Below are positions 7,932 to 14,108 of a DNA stretch of 14,232 nucleotides, piece by piece. Position 1 is the stretch's first letter. Each line of letters begins with the position of its first letter. This DNA is from Persephonella sp964519345 (lineage in GTDB: Bacteria; Aquificota; Aquificia; Aquificales; Hydrogenothermaceae), in contig CAZFKX010000006.1 in assembly GCA_964519345.1 (NCBI GenBank), positions 1-14,232 on the forward strand. The letters are read 5' to 3'. A model generated the notes under the pieces. The model was not told where the DNA came from and ran no database searches. It worked only from the letters and a program-made list of their open reading frames with translations. The position numbers were made by a program, and so were the translations under genes.

Positions 7932-8698
7932 TGAGCATTATAGCCCTTTTAACAGACTTCGGAACTGAAGATGGTTTCGTCGGTGCTGTTAAGGGGGTTA
8001 TATACGGAATAAATCCATCTGTTAGTATAGTTGATATTACACATAATATAGATTCTTTTGATATTTTCGAGGGTGCTTTTACTTTACTATCAACGTACAG
8101 ATACTTTCCTGAAAGCACTATATTTGTTTCCGTTGTTGATCCAGGAGTTGGGACTGAAAGAAAGTCTGTTATTGTGAAAACAGAAAAGTATTTCTTCGTT
8201 GCACCTGACAATGGCATCGTGTCCCTTGCTGTCAAGGATCAGAAAGTAGAAAAAATAATAGAAATAAAAAATAAAAACTTTATGTTAAAAAGAGATACAG
8301 AGACTTTTCATGGTAGAGATATATTTGCTCCTGTTTCCGCTTATATATCAAGAGGTGTTCCTATAGATATGTTTGGGAAAGAGCTTAAAAGTATTAAAGA
8401 AATACGGTTTCCTGAACCGGAGATTAAGGGCGGTTTTATCATTGGTCAGATAATAAAGTTTGATAAGTTTGGCAACTGTATTACAAATATTAAAGAGATT
8501 CCGGATTTTTACGAAATTATGGTTAATAGTATTCCTGTTAAAAAAGTTGTTAAAAATTTTCTTGAGGGAGATAAAACAGGCTTAAATCTGATCAAAGGTA
8601 GTTCTGGTTTTTATGAACTTTTTGTACCTAAAAAAAGCTGTAAGGATCTGTTTGGTCTGAAAAAGGGAGACAAAATAATAATAAGAATAGAAAGGTGA
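7931..8698 (+). CDS. SAM hydroxide adenosyltransferase (DUF62 family)
   Basis: The 255-residue protein belongs to the DUF62/SAM hydroxide adenosyltransferase family, which hydrolyses S-adenosylmethionine to adenosine and methionine and is related to bacterial fluorinase and chlorinase. Hallmarks are LLTDFGTEDGFVGAVKG (6-22), VDITHNI (34-40), VVDPGVGTERKS (68-79), APDNGIVS (91-98), TFHGRDIFAP (125-134) and FDKFGNCITNI (177-187). Asp70, Arg77 and His127 correspond to the residues reported as essential in family members. The sequence is of the hydrolase type, not obviously a halogenase. ATG 7931 overlaps the skp stop, so the two are coupled. Why cells destroy SAM in this way remains poorly understood, and the neighbourhood gives no explanation. 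Confidence 0.93.
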   Translation: MSIIALLTDFGTEDGFVGAVKGVIYGINPSVSIVDITHNIDSFDIFEGAFTLLSTYRYFPESTIFVSVVDPGVGTERKSVIVKTEKYFFVAPDNGIVSLAVKDQKVEKIIEIKNKNFMLKRDTETFHGRDIFAPVSAYISRGVPIDMFGKELKSIKEIRFPEPEIKGGFIIGQIIKFDKFGNCITNIKEIPDFYEIMVNSIPVKKVVKNFLEGDKTGLNLIKGSSGFYELFVPKKSCKDLFGLKKGDKIIIRIER

Positions 8699-8702
8699 GA
8701 GC

Positions 8703-8909
8703 ATGTTGATAATCAAATGTTCAAACTGTGGTTTTGAAATAACAGACTGGAAAAAAGCTCAGCTTTACGGCGGATCTGAAAAAGTTATGGCTATAGTTGT
8801 GGGTTCTGGTTCATCTGTAGAGAAAAGAAGAAAGCTTGCCGCGCTTTTTAATCAGCAGGGAACAGCATGTCCAAAATGCAGGGAAACAGATATCTGGACA
8901 TGGATTTAG
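8703..8909 (+). CDS. Small cysteine-pair (probable zinc-binding) protein, unknown function
   Basis: Not recognised. It has 68 residues with CSNCG at 6-10 and CPKCRE at 56-61, that is CxxC-N46-CxxC, which probably binds one zinc as a split ribbon. Between them lie a short glycine/serine-rich turn and a basic helix (KRRKLAALFNQQG). It ends in aromatic DIWTWI. The ATG at 8703 is preceded by AAGGTGAG, which includes the stop of the SAM hydrolase gene 4 nt upstream. It is therefore the third gene of the skp operon. Its stop overlaps the convergent acyltransferase fusion by 4 nt. Good ribosome site, operon spacing and intact frame make it a real gene. Confidence 0.75.
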   Translation: MLIIKCSNCGFEITDWKKAQLYGGSEKVMAIVVGSGSSVEKRRKLAALFNQQGTACPKCRETDIWTWI

Positions 8910-11383
8910 ATTTTGTCCAAGATTTTTTTATAGCTTTCTTCTAATATCTGATCTTCTGTTTTATTTTCGGGATATACAGGCTCTAAAAATGAGATAGATA
9001 CTTTGCCAGGTTTTGGAAATTTAGATCCAATAGGAAAAACATTATACGCTCCTTTTATAGCAACAGGAACAACAGGTATATTCAACTCTTTACTTAAGAT
9101 AGCAAAACTTTTTTTAAATGGAAGAAGTTTCCCATCTCTTGTTCTTGCTCCTTCAGGAAATATAACAACATTCTTTCCTTTTTTTAGTAATGTTGCAGTT
9201 TTTTGTAATGAAAGTTTAAGATCTTTGTTTATATTTACCGTGAGAATGTGAAAATGTCTTGCTATAAATTTTCTTAAAGGAGATCTGAAATATACCTCCT
9301 CGGATAAAAAGTATGTATCCAGTAAAACATTATCAGGAAGGGATGCTATAAGGAAAAAGCCATCAAGTAAAGATTGATGGTTGGGAGCTATTATAAAGTT
9401 TCCCTCAGGAAGGTTTTTTAAACCCTTAATATCTAATGAGAAATATATTTTAAATACAGGTTTTGTGATTTTTTTCAGTATCAGAATTGGAAATTTTGTT
9501 TCTTTTATATCAGTTTTAACTCTTTTTTCAAATAACTTTTTCCAGTTGATCTCCTCAAATTCTATCTTTCTTTTCTTTTCTGATATAAATCTGGAGAGAG
9601 CTTCAACAGTTTGAAACTGAGATAACTGTTGATCAGTTATCTCAACTCCAAAAGTTTTTTCAATAAAAGCCTGTAGTTCAACCTTTTCAAGTGAATCAAG
9701 TCCAAGATCAAGCTCAATATGACTGTCAGGATAGATCTCTTTTTTGCTTACTTTACTTAGATAATCTTTTATTATTCTGTATTCTTCAAGATCAGGTTCT
9801 TTTACAGTTCTTATTGATGCTTTTTCCTCTTCAAGGAATTTATCTAAAAGGAATCTTCTTATCTTACCAAGCCTTGTTTTTGGAAGTTCTCTTTTAACTA
9901 TTTTAAATCTGTAGATCCTTTTATAGTCTGGAACTGAAAGATTATATTTATCTATAACATTCCATTTTATAGTTTCCTCAATATTTAGAATACCCAGCTG
10001 TGATATTTTTTGGAAATCTGGATATACAACAGCAAATAGCTGTCCATCTTTAATCGTAACAGCAACTTCTTTAATCAGATCAGATATTTTCAGTAGTTTT
10101 AACTCAATCTCTTCAGGATTTATATTTTTTCCTGTTGGAAGAACAATAATATCTTTTTTCCTTCCTGTAACAAAAAGATATCCTTCACTGTCAATATAAC
10201 CTAAATCTCCTGTGTAAAGCCATCCGTTTTTTATAACTTCTGCCGTTTTTTCAGGTTTTTTGTAATAACCTTTCATAACGTTGTCGCCTTTAACAAGTAT
10301 CTCACCGTCCTGAATTTTTACCTGAACACCTTTTATAGGTTTACCAACAGATCCGAGTTTTATCCTTTCAGGAGGATTAAAAGAAACAATTGGAGATGTT
10401 TCAGTAAGACCGTATCCTTCAACGATCTTAAATCCGAGAGCCCACAGATCTTTTGCTGTATCCTCATCAAGCTTTGCTCCACCACTAACAAAATATTTAA
10501 TATTTCCACCAAATGTATTATGAACTTTACCGAATATGATTCTGCTGAAGCTCTGATTATTTAAAAGTTTTGCTGTCCTAAAAAGGAATTTTGCTAATGG
10601 ATTAGCGTTGATCTTCTCAAATATTTTCCTGTGAAAGAGAGAGTACAGTCGAGGAACACCAATCAATATTGTAATTTTATGTTTTTTCATAAGATTTAGT
10701 ATCTCTTCTGAGGACAATTTTTCAAGGAATACTATATCAGCTCCAAGGGTTAAAGGAACAAGCATAGATACCATAAGTGGATATGAATGGTGAAAAGGCA
10801 GTATAGCTATTGTCTTATCTGAACTGTCAGCTATATTCGTCTCATGGATACTGTTTATATTTGAAAGAAGATTTTTGTAAGAAAGCATAACCCCCTTAGG
10901 AGGTCCTGTTGTTCCTGATGTATATAGTATTACAGCTGTGTCTTCTTCAGATACAGGCTGTTGTTTTATTTTTTCTTTACTGTTTTCAGACTCCAGATCC
11001 TCAAAAACAAGAACAGGAATATCTTTTTTTGTATTGTTTAATGCTTTCTGGATAGTATCATACTTATCTTTTGAACAGAATATGTAGGATGGTTCGCTAT
11101 CTTCTATTATGTAGGCCACCTCATCTTCTACAGACATGAAATCTATTGGAACAGGGATTCCCCCTTTTTTCCATATGCTGAAAAAGCTGTATATCCACTC
11201 AGGCCTATTTTCAGAAAATATACAAACCCTCTCATCTTTAAATATCTTTAATTTAGAAGAATAGGCATCTATTTTGCTGTTTATCTTAGACCAATCTATA
11301 ACCTCATCACCTTTTATAAGCTGTGATTTTTTATGAATATATATCATAGATATGAATTTAATATATTGTGATAATCTTGACAA
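8906..11383 (-). CDS. Trifunctional fusion: acyl-activating enzyme + acyl carrier domain + PlsC-type acyltransferase
   Basis: An 825-residue protein with three domains. Residues about 1-520 are an AMP-forming fatty-acid activating enzyme: P-loop YTSGTTGPPKG (154-164), EGYGLTETSP (322-331), YTGDLGYID (390-398) and Lys507 in LPKTRLGKIRR. Residues about 530-605 are an acyl carrier domain with phosphopantetheine Ser564 in LDLGLDSLEKVEL. Residues about 640-825 are a glycerolipid acyltransferase with NHQSLLD (His669, Asp674) and FPEGARTRDG (742-751). All catalytic motifs are intact. The inferred role is to activate a free acyl chain, hold it on the internal carrier and pass it to a lipid acceptor. 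E. coli Aas joins the two enzymes in the opposite order and has no carrier. The TTG at 11383 keeps the helix expected at the start of the family; ATG 11347 is the alternative. Neither has a ribosome site. Confidence 0.9.
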   Translation of the reverse strand: MSRLSQYIKFISMIYIHKKSQLIKGDEVIDWSKINSKIDAYSSKLKIFKDERVCIFSENRPEWIYSFFSIWKKGGIPVPIDFMSVEDEVAYIIEDSEPSYIFCSKDKYDTIQKALNNTKKDIPVLVFEDLESENSKEKIKQQPVSEEDTAVILYTSGTTGPPKGVMLSYKNLLSNINSIHETNIADSSDKTIAILPFHHSYPLMVSMLVPLTLGADIVFLEKLSSEEILNLMKKHKITILIGVPRLYSLFHRKIFEKINANPLAKFLFRTAKLLNNQSFSRIIFGKVHNTFGGNIKYFVSGGAKLDEDTAKDLWALGFKIVEGYGLTETSPIVSFNPPERIKLGSVGKPIKGVQVKIQDGEILVKGDNVMKGYYKKPEKTAEVIKNGWLYTGDLGYIDSEGYLFVTGRKKDIIVLPTGKNINPEEIELKLLKISDLIKEVAVTIKDGQLFAVVYPDFQKISQLGILNIEETIKWNVIDKYNLSVPDYKRIYRFKIVKRELPKTRLGKIRRFLLDKFLEEEKASIRTVKEPDLEEYRIIKDYLSKVSKKEIYPDSHIELDLGLDSLEKVELQAFIEKTFGVEITDQQLSQFQTVEALSRFISEKKRKIEFEEINWKKLFEKRVKTDIKETKFPILILKKITKPVFKIYFSLDIKGLKNLPEGNFIIAPNHQSLLDGFFLIASLPDNVLLDTYFLSEEVYFRSPLRKFIARHFHILTVNINKDLKLSLQKTATLLKKGKNVVIFPEGARTRDGKLLPFKKSFAILSKELNIPVVPVAIKGAYNVFPIGSKFPKPGKVSISFLEPVYPENKTEDQILEESYKKILDKI

Positions 11384-11405
11384 TTTTTATAATTTAAATT
11401 AAATT
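11377..11405 (+). promoter_or_regulatory. Promoter of the tRNA-Lys/Glu/Val cluster
   Basis: TTGACA (11377-11382), 17-bp spacer, TAAATT (11400-11405). The expected start near 11412 is about 17 nt before tRNA-Lys. The -35 overlaps the putative TTG start codon of the divergent acyltransferase fusion. Confidence 0.6.
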
Positions 11406-11428
11406 ATTTAGTCCTTGCTGAATACGTT

Positions 11429-11501
11429 GAGCCGCTAGCTCAGTTGGTAGAGCACCGGTCTTTTAAACCGGTGGTCCTGGGTTCGACCCCCAGGCGGCTC
11501 A
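11429..11501 (+). tRNA. tRNA-Lys (anticodon UUU)
   Basis: Full cloverleaf of 73 nt. The acceptor stem GAGCCGC/GCGGCTC is perfect. The anticodon stem CCGGT/ACCGG carries loop CTTTTAA (anticodon TTT), and the T arm is CTGGG-TTCGACC-CCCAG. The discriminator is A; CCA is not encoded. First of a three-tRNA cluster. Confidence 0.97.
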
Positions 11502-11526
11502 CTTTTGTGATATAATCTTACCAATT

Positions 11527-11601
<75 letters not shown>

Positions 11602-11613
11602 TTTTTAATTTGT

Positions 11614-11687
11614 GGTCGGTTAGCTCAGATGGCTAGAGCGCCTGCCCGACACGCAGGAGGTCGGAGGTTCGAATCCTCCACCGACCA
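11614..11687 (+). tRNA. tRNA-Val (anticodon GAC) with C33
   Basis: Cloverleaf of 74 nt with acceptor GGTCGGT/ACCGACC, anticodon stem CCTGC/GCAGG and T loop TTCGAAT. The anticodon loop reads CCGACAC, so GAC decodes valine GUC/GUU codons. Position 33 is C where nearly all tRNAs have U. The discriminator is A; CCA is not encoded. It lies 12 nt after tRNA-Glu. Confidence 0.93.
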
Positions 11688-11790
11688 TTCTCACTCATTT
11701 TTCTCCCTTTGCGTCACTTCAACAATATATTAGCCAAATATAAAAAAATCTATAAATTAAATATTATAGAAGTAAACTAAGGAGGTTGTG

Positions 11791-12177
11791 ATGAAAGTAT
11801 TTATAAGGGAAAAGGATGGGAGGTATCAACTTGTAAATCCTTTTACTCAGGAAGTTATATCAGAATTTTCTGATATGTCAGATGCGGTTAAAGAAGCTAT
11901 TGACAATGATCTTCAACTTCCTCTTAGAGCTGTTGATGGAGAGTTTGTTATTGATAAAGCAGGAAATCCTGTTTATATAAATGAGAAAGGAATATTGGAA
12001 CTTGCAGATGGAACTTTACTTGAAGGGTGTAGAATATGTCCAAAATGCGGTTGGATAGCTTACTGGGAGGAAATATTAGACGAGGATAAAGAACCAAGAG
12101 AGTGTTATGTCTGTCCACACTGCGGCAATGTTTTTGGATGTACTCCAGAACCTGAGGATATAGGTGAAGGAGATTAA
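11791..12177 (+). CDS. Unknown protein with two C-terminal Cx2CPxCG knuckles
   Basis: Not recognised. It is an acidic protein of 128 residues. The N-terminal half (1-75) is beta-rich and has no known motif. The C-terminal part contains CRICPKCG (80-87) and CYVCPHCG (105-112), plus Cys117. The two CPxCG knuckles are a classic zinc ribbon; each has an extra cysteine three residues earlier, giving two exact CxxCPxCG units. Zinc is the likely ligand, but seven cysteines would also permit an iron-sulphur site. ATG 11791 fits AAGGAGG at 5 nt; the GTG directly before it is too close to that site. It follows the tRNAs by 103 nt and ends at a hairpin terminator, so it probably forms its own unit. No homologue is claimed. 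Confidence 0.8.
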   Translation: MKVFIREKDGRYQLVNPFTQEVISEFSDMSDAVKEAIDNDLQLPLRAVDGEFVIDKAGNPVYINEKGILELADGTLLEGCRICPKCGWIAYWEEILDEDKEPRECYVCPHCGNVFGCTPEPEDIGEGD

Positions 12178-12183
12178 ATAAAG

Positions 12184-12205
12184 GGGGCTTTAAGCCCCTA
12201 TTTTA
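12184..12205. terminator. Intrinsic, probably bidirectional terminator
   Basis: Hairpin GGGGC-TTTAA-GCCCC (12184-12198) lies between convergent genes. Plus-strand transcripts continue with TATTTTA and minus-strand transcripts with TTTATTTAA, so it can serve both the knuckle protein gene and tatA. Confidence 0.75.
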
Positions 12206-12448
12206 TGCTGTAGATTTTTCCTTTTCTTTTACTTCTACTTTTTCTTCCTTTGTTACTTCAGCTTCTATTTCTTTAGTAGGGATAACCTTTTCTTCTTTCT
12301 TTTCTGTTTCTCCACTTAATGAATCTTTAAAACTTCTAATGCCTTCACCTAAGCCTTTACCTATTTCTGGTAGTTTCTTTGCCCCAAATAGAAGGACAAG
12401 AATACCAAATATTATTAAAAGTTCCCAGATACCAATACCACCAATCAT
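12203..12448 (-). CDS. tatA: Sec-independent protein translocase subunit TatA/E
   Basis: Membrane subunit of the twin-arginine system, which exports folded proteins. The 81-residue protein has the short N-terminal transmembrane helix GIGIWELLIIFGILVLLFG (about 4-22) and the hinge FGAKKLPEIGKGLGEGIRSFK, an amphipathic helix with the conserved Phe-Gly and Leu-Pro. A lysine/glutamate-rich soluble tail follows. The glycine-initiated helix is TatA/E-like rather than TatB-like. AGGAGG lies before ATG 12448 and includes the stop region of the peroxiredoxin-like gene, so it is the last gene of that operon. tatC is not in this window. Confidence 0.95.
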   Translation of the reverse strand: MIGGIGIWELLIIFGILVLLFGAKKLPEIGKGLGEGIRSFKDSLSGETEKKEEKVIPTKEIEAEVTKEEKVEVKEKEKSTA

Positions 12449-12458
12449 AAAAATCCTC

Positions 12459-12950
12459 CTATATTCCGCGAAGTTTTTTCACAGTCTTAATTATATCATC
12501 AATATTATCTTCAATTACCTTGGGCTCCCATACCTGAACTATTCTTCCCTGAGGATCAAGAAGGAATACGGTACTTACTATTTTTTCCCTTTCTATTCCA
12601 TTTATATCTACTTTTTCATAAACGCCGTATCCTTTTATGGCTTTCATATCTGGATCGCTTAACATAAGGAATTTTATATCGTGATCATGCTTAAACCTTT
12701 TATGTTCTTCTACAGGATCTGGATCAATAACAACAACTGTAACACCTAAGTCCATAACTTTCTCAAGGTTTTCCTTTATTGGACATTCAGATCTGTCACA
12801 CCTTCTTTTTTCTTCCGTCTGGGAGAAATATATAAGAACATGCCTGTTTTCACTTAAAAGGTCTCTTAGACAGATCTCATTTCCTTCGGCTTCAATCAGG
12901 CAAAACTCTGGAGCTACTTCTCCTACTTTCCTTCTCTTATCTTTTGCCAT
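12459..12950 (-). CDS. Peroxiredoxin-like (AhpC/TSA, Bcp-type fold) protein with altered active site
   Basis: A 163-residue thioredoxin-fold protein. VGEVAPEFCLIEAEG, LRDLLSENRHVLIYF and the end STVFLLDPQGRIVQVW follow the Bcp/PrxQ layout. Aligned with Bcp, Cys51 takes the peroxidatic position and Cys56 the resolving position, with the usual four residues between. However, the TPGC motif reads KRRC, losing the conserved Pro and Thr. The Arg expected before the (S/T)xFL strand is Val. Classical peroxidase activity is therefore doubtful; a thiol-disulphide or sensing role is possible. ATG 12950 has GGAGGGAG upstream and overlaps the end of the esterase gene by 14 nt. No signal peptide, so cytoplasmic. 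Fold confidence is high, function open. Confidence 0.85.
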   Translation of the reverse strand: MAKDKRRKVGEVAPEFCLIEAEGNEICLRDLLSENRHVLIYFSQTEEKRRCDRSECPIKENLEKVMDLGVTVVVIDPDPVEEHKRFKHDHDIKFLMLSDPDMKAIKGYGVYEKVDINGIEREKIVSTVFLLDPQGRIVQVWEPKVIEDNIDDIIKTVKKLRGI

Positions 12951-13524
12951 TTTCTCCCTCCATATTCAGTATTGTTCTTAGATGATCTATTAGTTCAGGC
13001 ATATGTTTAAAACTGTGATCACCTCCTGGAAATATCTTTACATTGAAATCTTTAAAATATTCAGCTGTTTTCCTACTGTCTAATACCTCATCATTTTCAT
13101 CAAGATAAACATATATCCTGTCTTTCATATTTTCCAGTTTTTCTACAGGGATATAAAATTTTTCTAATGATCTCACATTTTCTTCGGTAAACTCGTACTC
13201 TTCATCGGTTTTATAATTTTTTTGATGTCCTATTTCCGATCTTAAAATAATATGTGCATCTACTGCAGGATTTATAAGAACGGATATATTTCCGTACTTA
13301 TAGGAGAGATAAACAGCATAAAATCCTCCTAATGAACTTCCTACAAGAATTAAAGGTTCTTCTTTTAAGTTCTTTACAAGATACTCAAGTAATTTAACCG
13401 CTTTTTCAGGATTGTATGGAAGGTTTACAGCTATAACATTTTCATCTCCAAAAGCCTTTCTCAGGTAATTTACCTTTTCTCCATAACCAGCAGAGTTAAA
13501 GCCGTGAATATATAGAAATCTCAT
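12937..13524 (-). CDS. YqiA-like alpha/beta-hydrolase (esterase)
   Basis: A cytoplasmic 195-residue alpha/beta hydrolase of the small YqiA/UPF0227 type. It opens with FLYIHGFNSAGYGEK (3-17), where HGFNS supplies the oxyanion loop. The nucleophile is Ser64 in VGSSLGGF (61-68). Asp145 in DENDEVLD and His170 in FPGGDHSFKH complete the triad. The length and absence of a large lid fit YqiA, which hydrolyses short acyl esters; the natural substrate is unknown. ATG 13524 is preceded by AAGGGG. It is the first gene of the esterase, peroxiredoxin-like, tatA operon, read from a promoter divergent from the tRNA-Thr cluster. Confidence 0.88.
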   Translation of the reverse strand: MRFLYIHGFNSAGYGEKVNYLRKAFGDENVIAVNLPYNPEKAVKLLEYLVKNLKEEPLILVGSSLGGFYAVYLSYKYGNISVLINPAVDAHIILRSEIGHQKNYKTDEEYEFTEENVRSLEKFYIPVEKLENMKDRIYVYLDENDEVLDSRKTAEYFKDFNVKIFPGGDHSFKHMPELIDHLRTILNMEGENGKR

Positions 13525-13555
13525 TATTAAACCCCTTGAAATTTGAAATCACTAT

Positions 13556-13583
13556 ATTATATTAGTGAAATTGTAAAATTCAA
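13556..13583 (-). promoter_or_regulatory. Promoter of the esterase-peroxiredoxin-tatA operon
   Basis: On the minus strand TTGAAT (13583-13578) is followed after 16 bp by a perfect TATAAT (13561-13556). The predicted start is near 13549, giving a leader of about 25 nt before ATG 13524. Confidence 0.6.
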
Positions 13584-13593
13584 ACAATGATTG

Positions 13594-13622
13594 TTGACAA
13601 TAGTTAACTTTTGTGCTTAAAT
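13594..13622 (+). promoter_or_regulatory. Promoter of the tRNA-Thr-Tyr-Gly cluster
   Basis: A perfect TTGACA (13594-13599), 17-bp spacer and TTAAAT (13617-13622; TAAATA one base later is an alternative). The predicted start is near 13630, about 17 nt before tRNA-Thr. Confidence 0.6.
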
Positions 13623-13646
13623 ATTTAGCCTCGTAGGAATAGGTAA

Positions 13647-13719
13647 GCTGGCGTAGCTCAGTCGGCAGAGCAGGTGATTTGTAATCACCAGGCCGTGGGT
13701 TCGAGTCCCACCGCCAGCT
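13647..13719 (+). tRNA. tRNA-Thr (anticodon UGU)
   Basis: Cloverleaf of 73 nt with acceptor GCTGGCG/CGCCAGC, anticodon arm GGTGA-TTTGTAA-TCACC (anticodon TGT) and T loop TTCGAGT. The discriminator is T and CCA is not encoded. It occupies the thrU position of the conserved tufB operon. Confidence 0.97.
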
Positions 13720-13725
13720 TTTTAT

Positions 13726-13813
13726 GGAGGAGTCGCCTAGCCTGGCCAATGGCGGGAGACTGTAAATCTCCTGGCGAAAGCCTGCGCAGGTTCGAATCCT
13801 GCCTCCTCCACCA
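13726..13813 (+). tRNA. tRNA-Tyr (anticodon GUA)
   Basis: Class II tRNA of 88 nt. Acceptor GGAGGAG/CTCCTCC, anticodon arm GGAGA-CTGTAAA-TCTCC (anticodon GTA), a long variable arm with GGC-GAAA-GCC, and T arm GCAGG-TTCGAAT-CCTGC. Discriminator A and an encoded CCA (13811-13813). It is 6 nt after tRNA-Thr. Confidence 0.97.
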
Positions 13814-13822
13814 TTTTGATAT

Positions 13823-13898
13823 GCGGGAGTAGCTCAGCTGGTAGAGCATCTGCCTTCCAAGCAGATGGTCGCGGGTTCGAGTCCCGTCTCCCGCTCCA
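13823..13898 (+). tRNA. tRNA-Gly (anticodon UCC)
   Basis: Cloverleaf with acceptor GCGGGAG/CTCCCGC, anticodon arm TCTGC-CTTCCAA-GCAGA (anticodon TCC) and T loop TTCGAGT. Discriminator T and encoded CCA (13896-13898). It occupies the glyT position of the tufB operon. Confidence 0.97.
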
Positions 13899-13934
13899 TA
13901 AAAATTTTCATAGGATCGGATCAAAAGTATAATC

Positions 13935-13964
13935 TTTACAAAATTTTCTTACATCTGTTATAAT
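13935..13964 (+). promoter_or_regulatory. Internal promoter before tRNA-Thr(GGU)-tuf
   Basis: TTTACA (13935-13940), 18-bp spacer and a perfect TATAAT (13959-13964), in the 98-nt gap between tRNA-Gly and the second tRNA-Thr. The predicted start is near 13971. It would let tuf be expressed apart from the upstream tRNAs. Confidence 0.6.
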
Positions 13965-13996
13965 ATTTTTTTGCTTGAATAAAATACCTGTATTAT

Positions 13997-14069
13997 GCCC
14001 ACGTAGCTCAGTCGGCAGAGCACACCCTTGGTAAGGGTGAGGTCGGCGGTTCAAGTCCGCTCGTGGGCT
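13997..14069 (+). tRNA. tRNA-Thr (anticodon GGU)
   Basis: Cloverleaf of 73 nt with acceptor GCCCACG/CGTGGGC, anticodon arm CACCC-TTGGTAA-GGGTG (anticodon GGT) and T loop TTCAAGT. Discriminator T; CCA is not encoded. It lies 39 nt before tuf, in the thrT position. Confidence 0.97.
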
Positions 14070-14108
14070 TAGGCAGGACATTAAAGATTACAGGAGGTAA
14101 ATTAAAGA

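Noticed and set aside
7765..8235. Minus-strand frame of 156 codons
   Set aside because: It lies across the skp and SAM hydrolase genes, both strongly supported; no family motif and no start signal.
9003..9897. Plus-strand frames opposite the acyltransferase fusion
   Set aside because: Shadows of a gene with all motifs intact; no ribosome sites.
11762..11767. TATTAT as the promoter -10 of the double-knuckle protein gene
   Set aside because: No -35 box at a usable distance in this AT-rich stretch.
12339..12662. Plus-strand frame of 107 codons opposite tatA and the peroxiredoxin-like gene
   Set aside because: Antisense to two well-supported genes, no start signal.
13991..13996. TATTAT directly before tRNA-Thr(GGU) as a -10 box
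   Set aside because: It touches the mature tRNA 5' end, so transcription would begin inside the tRNA. TATAAT at 13959-13964 fits better.
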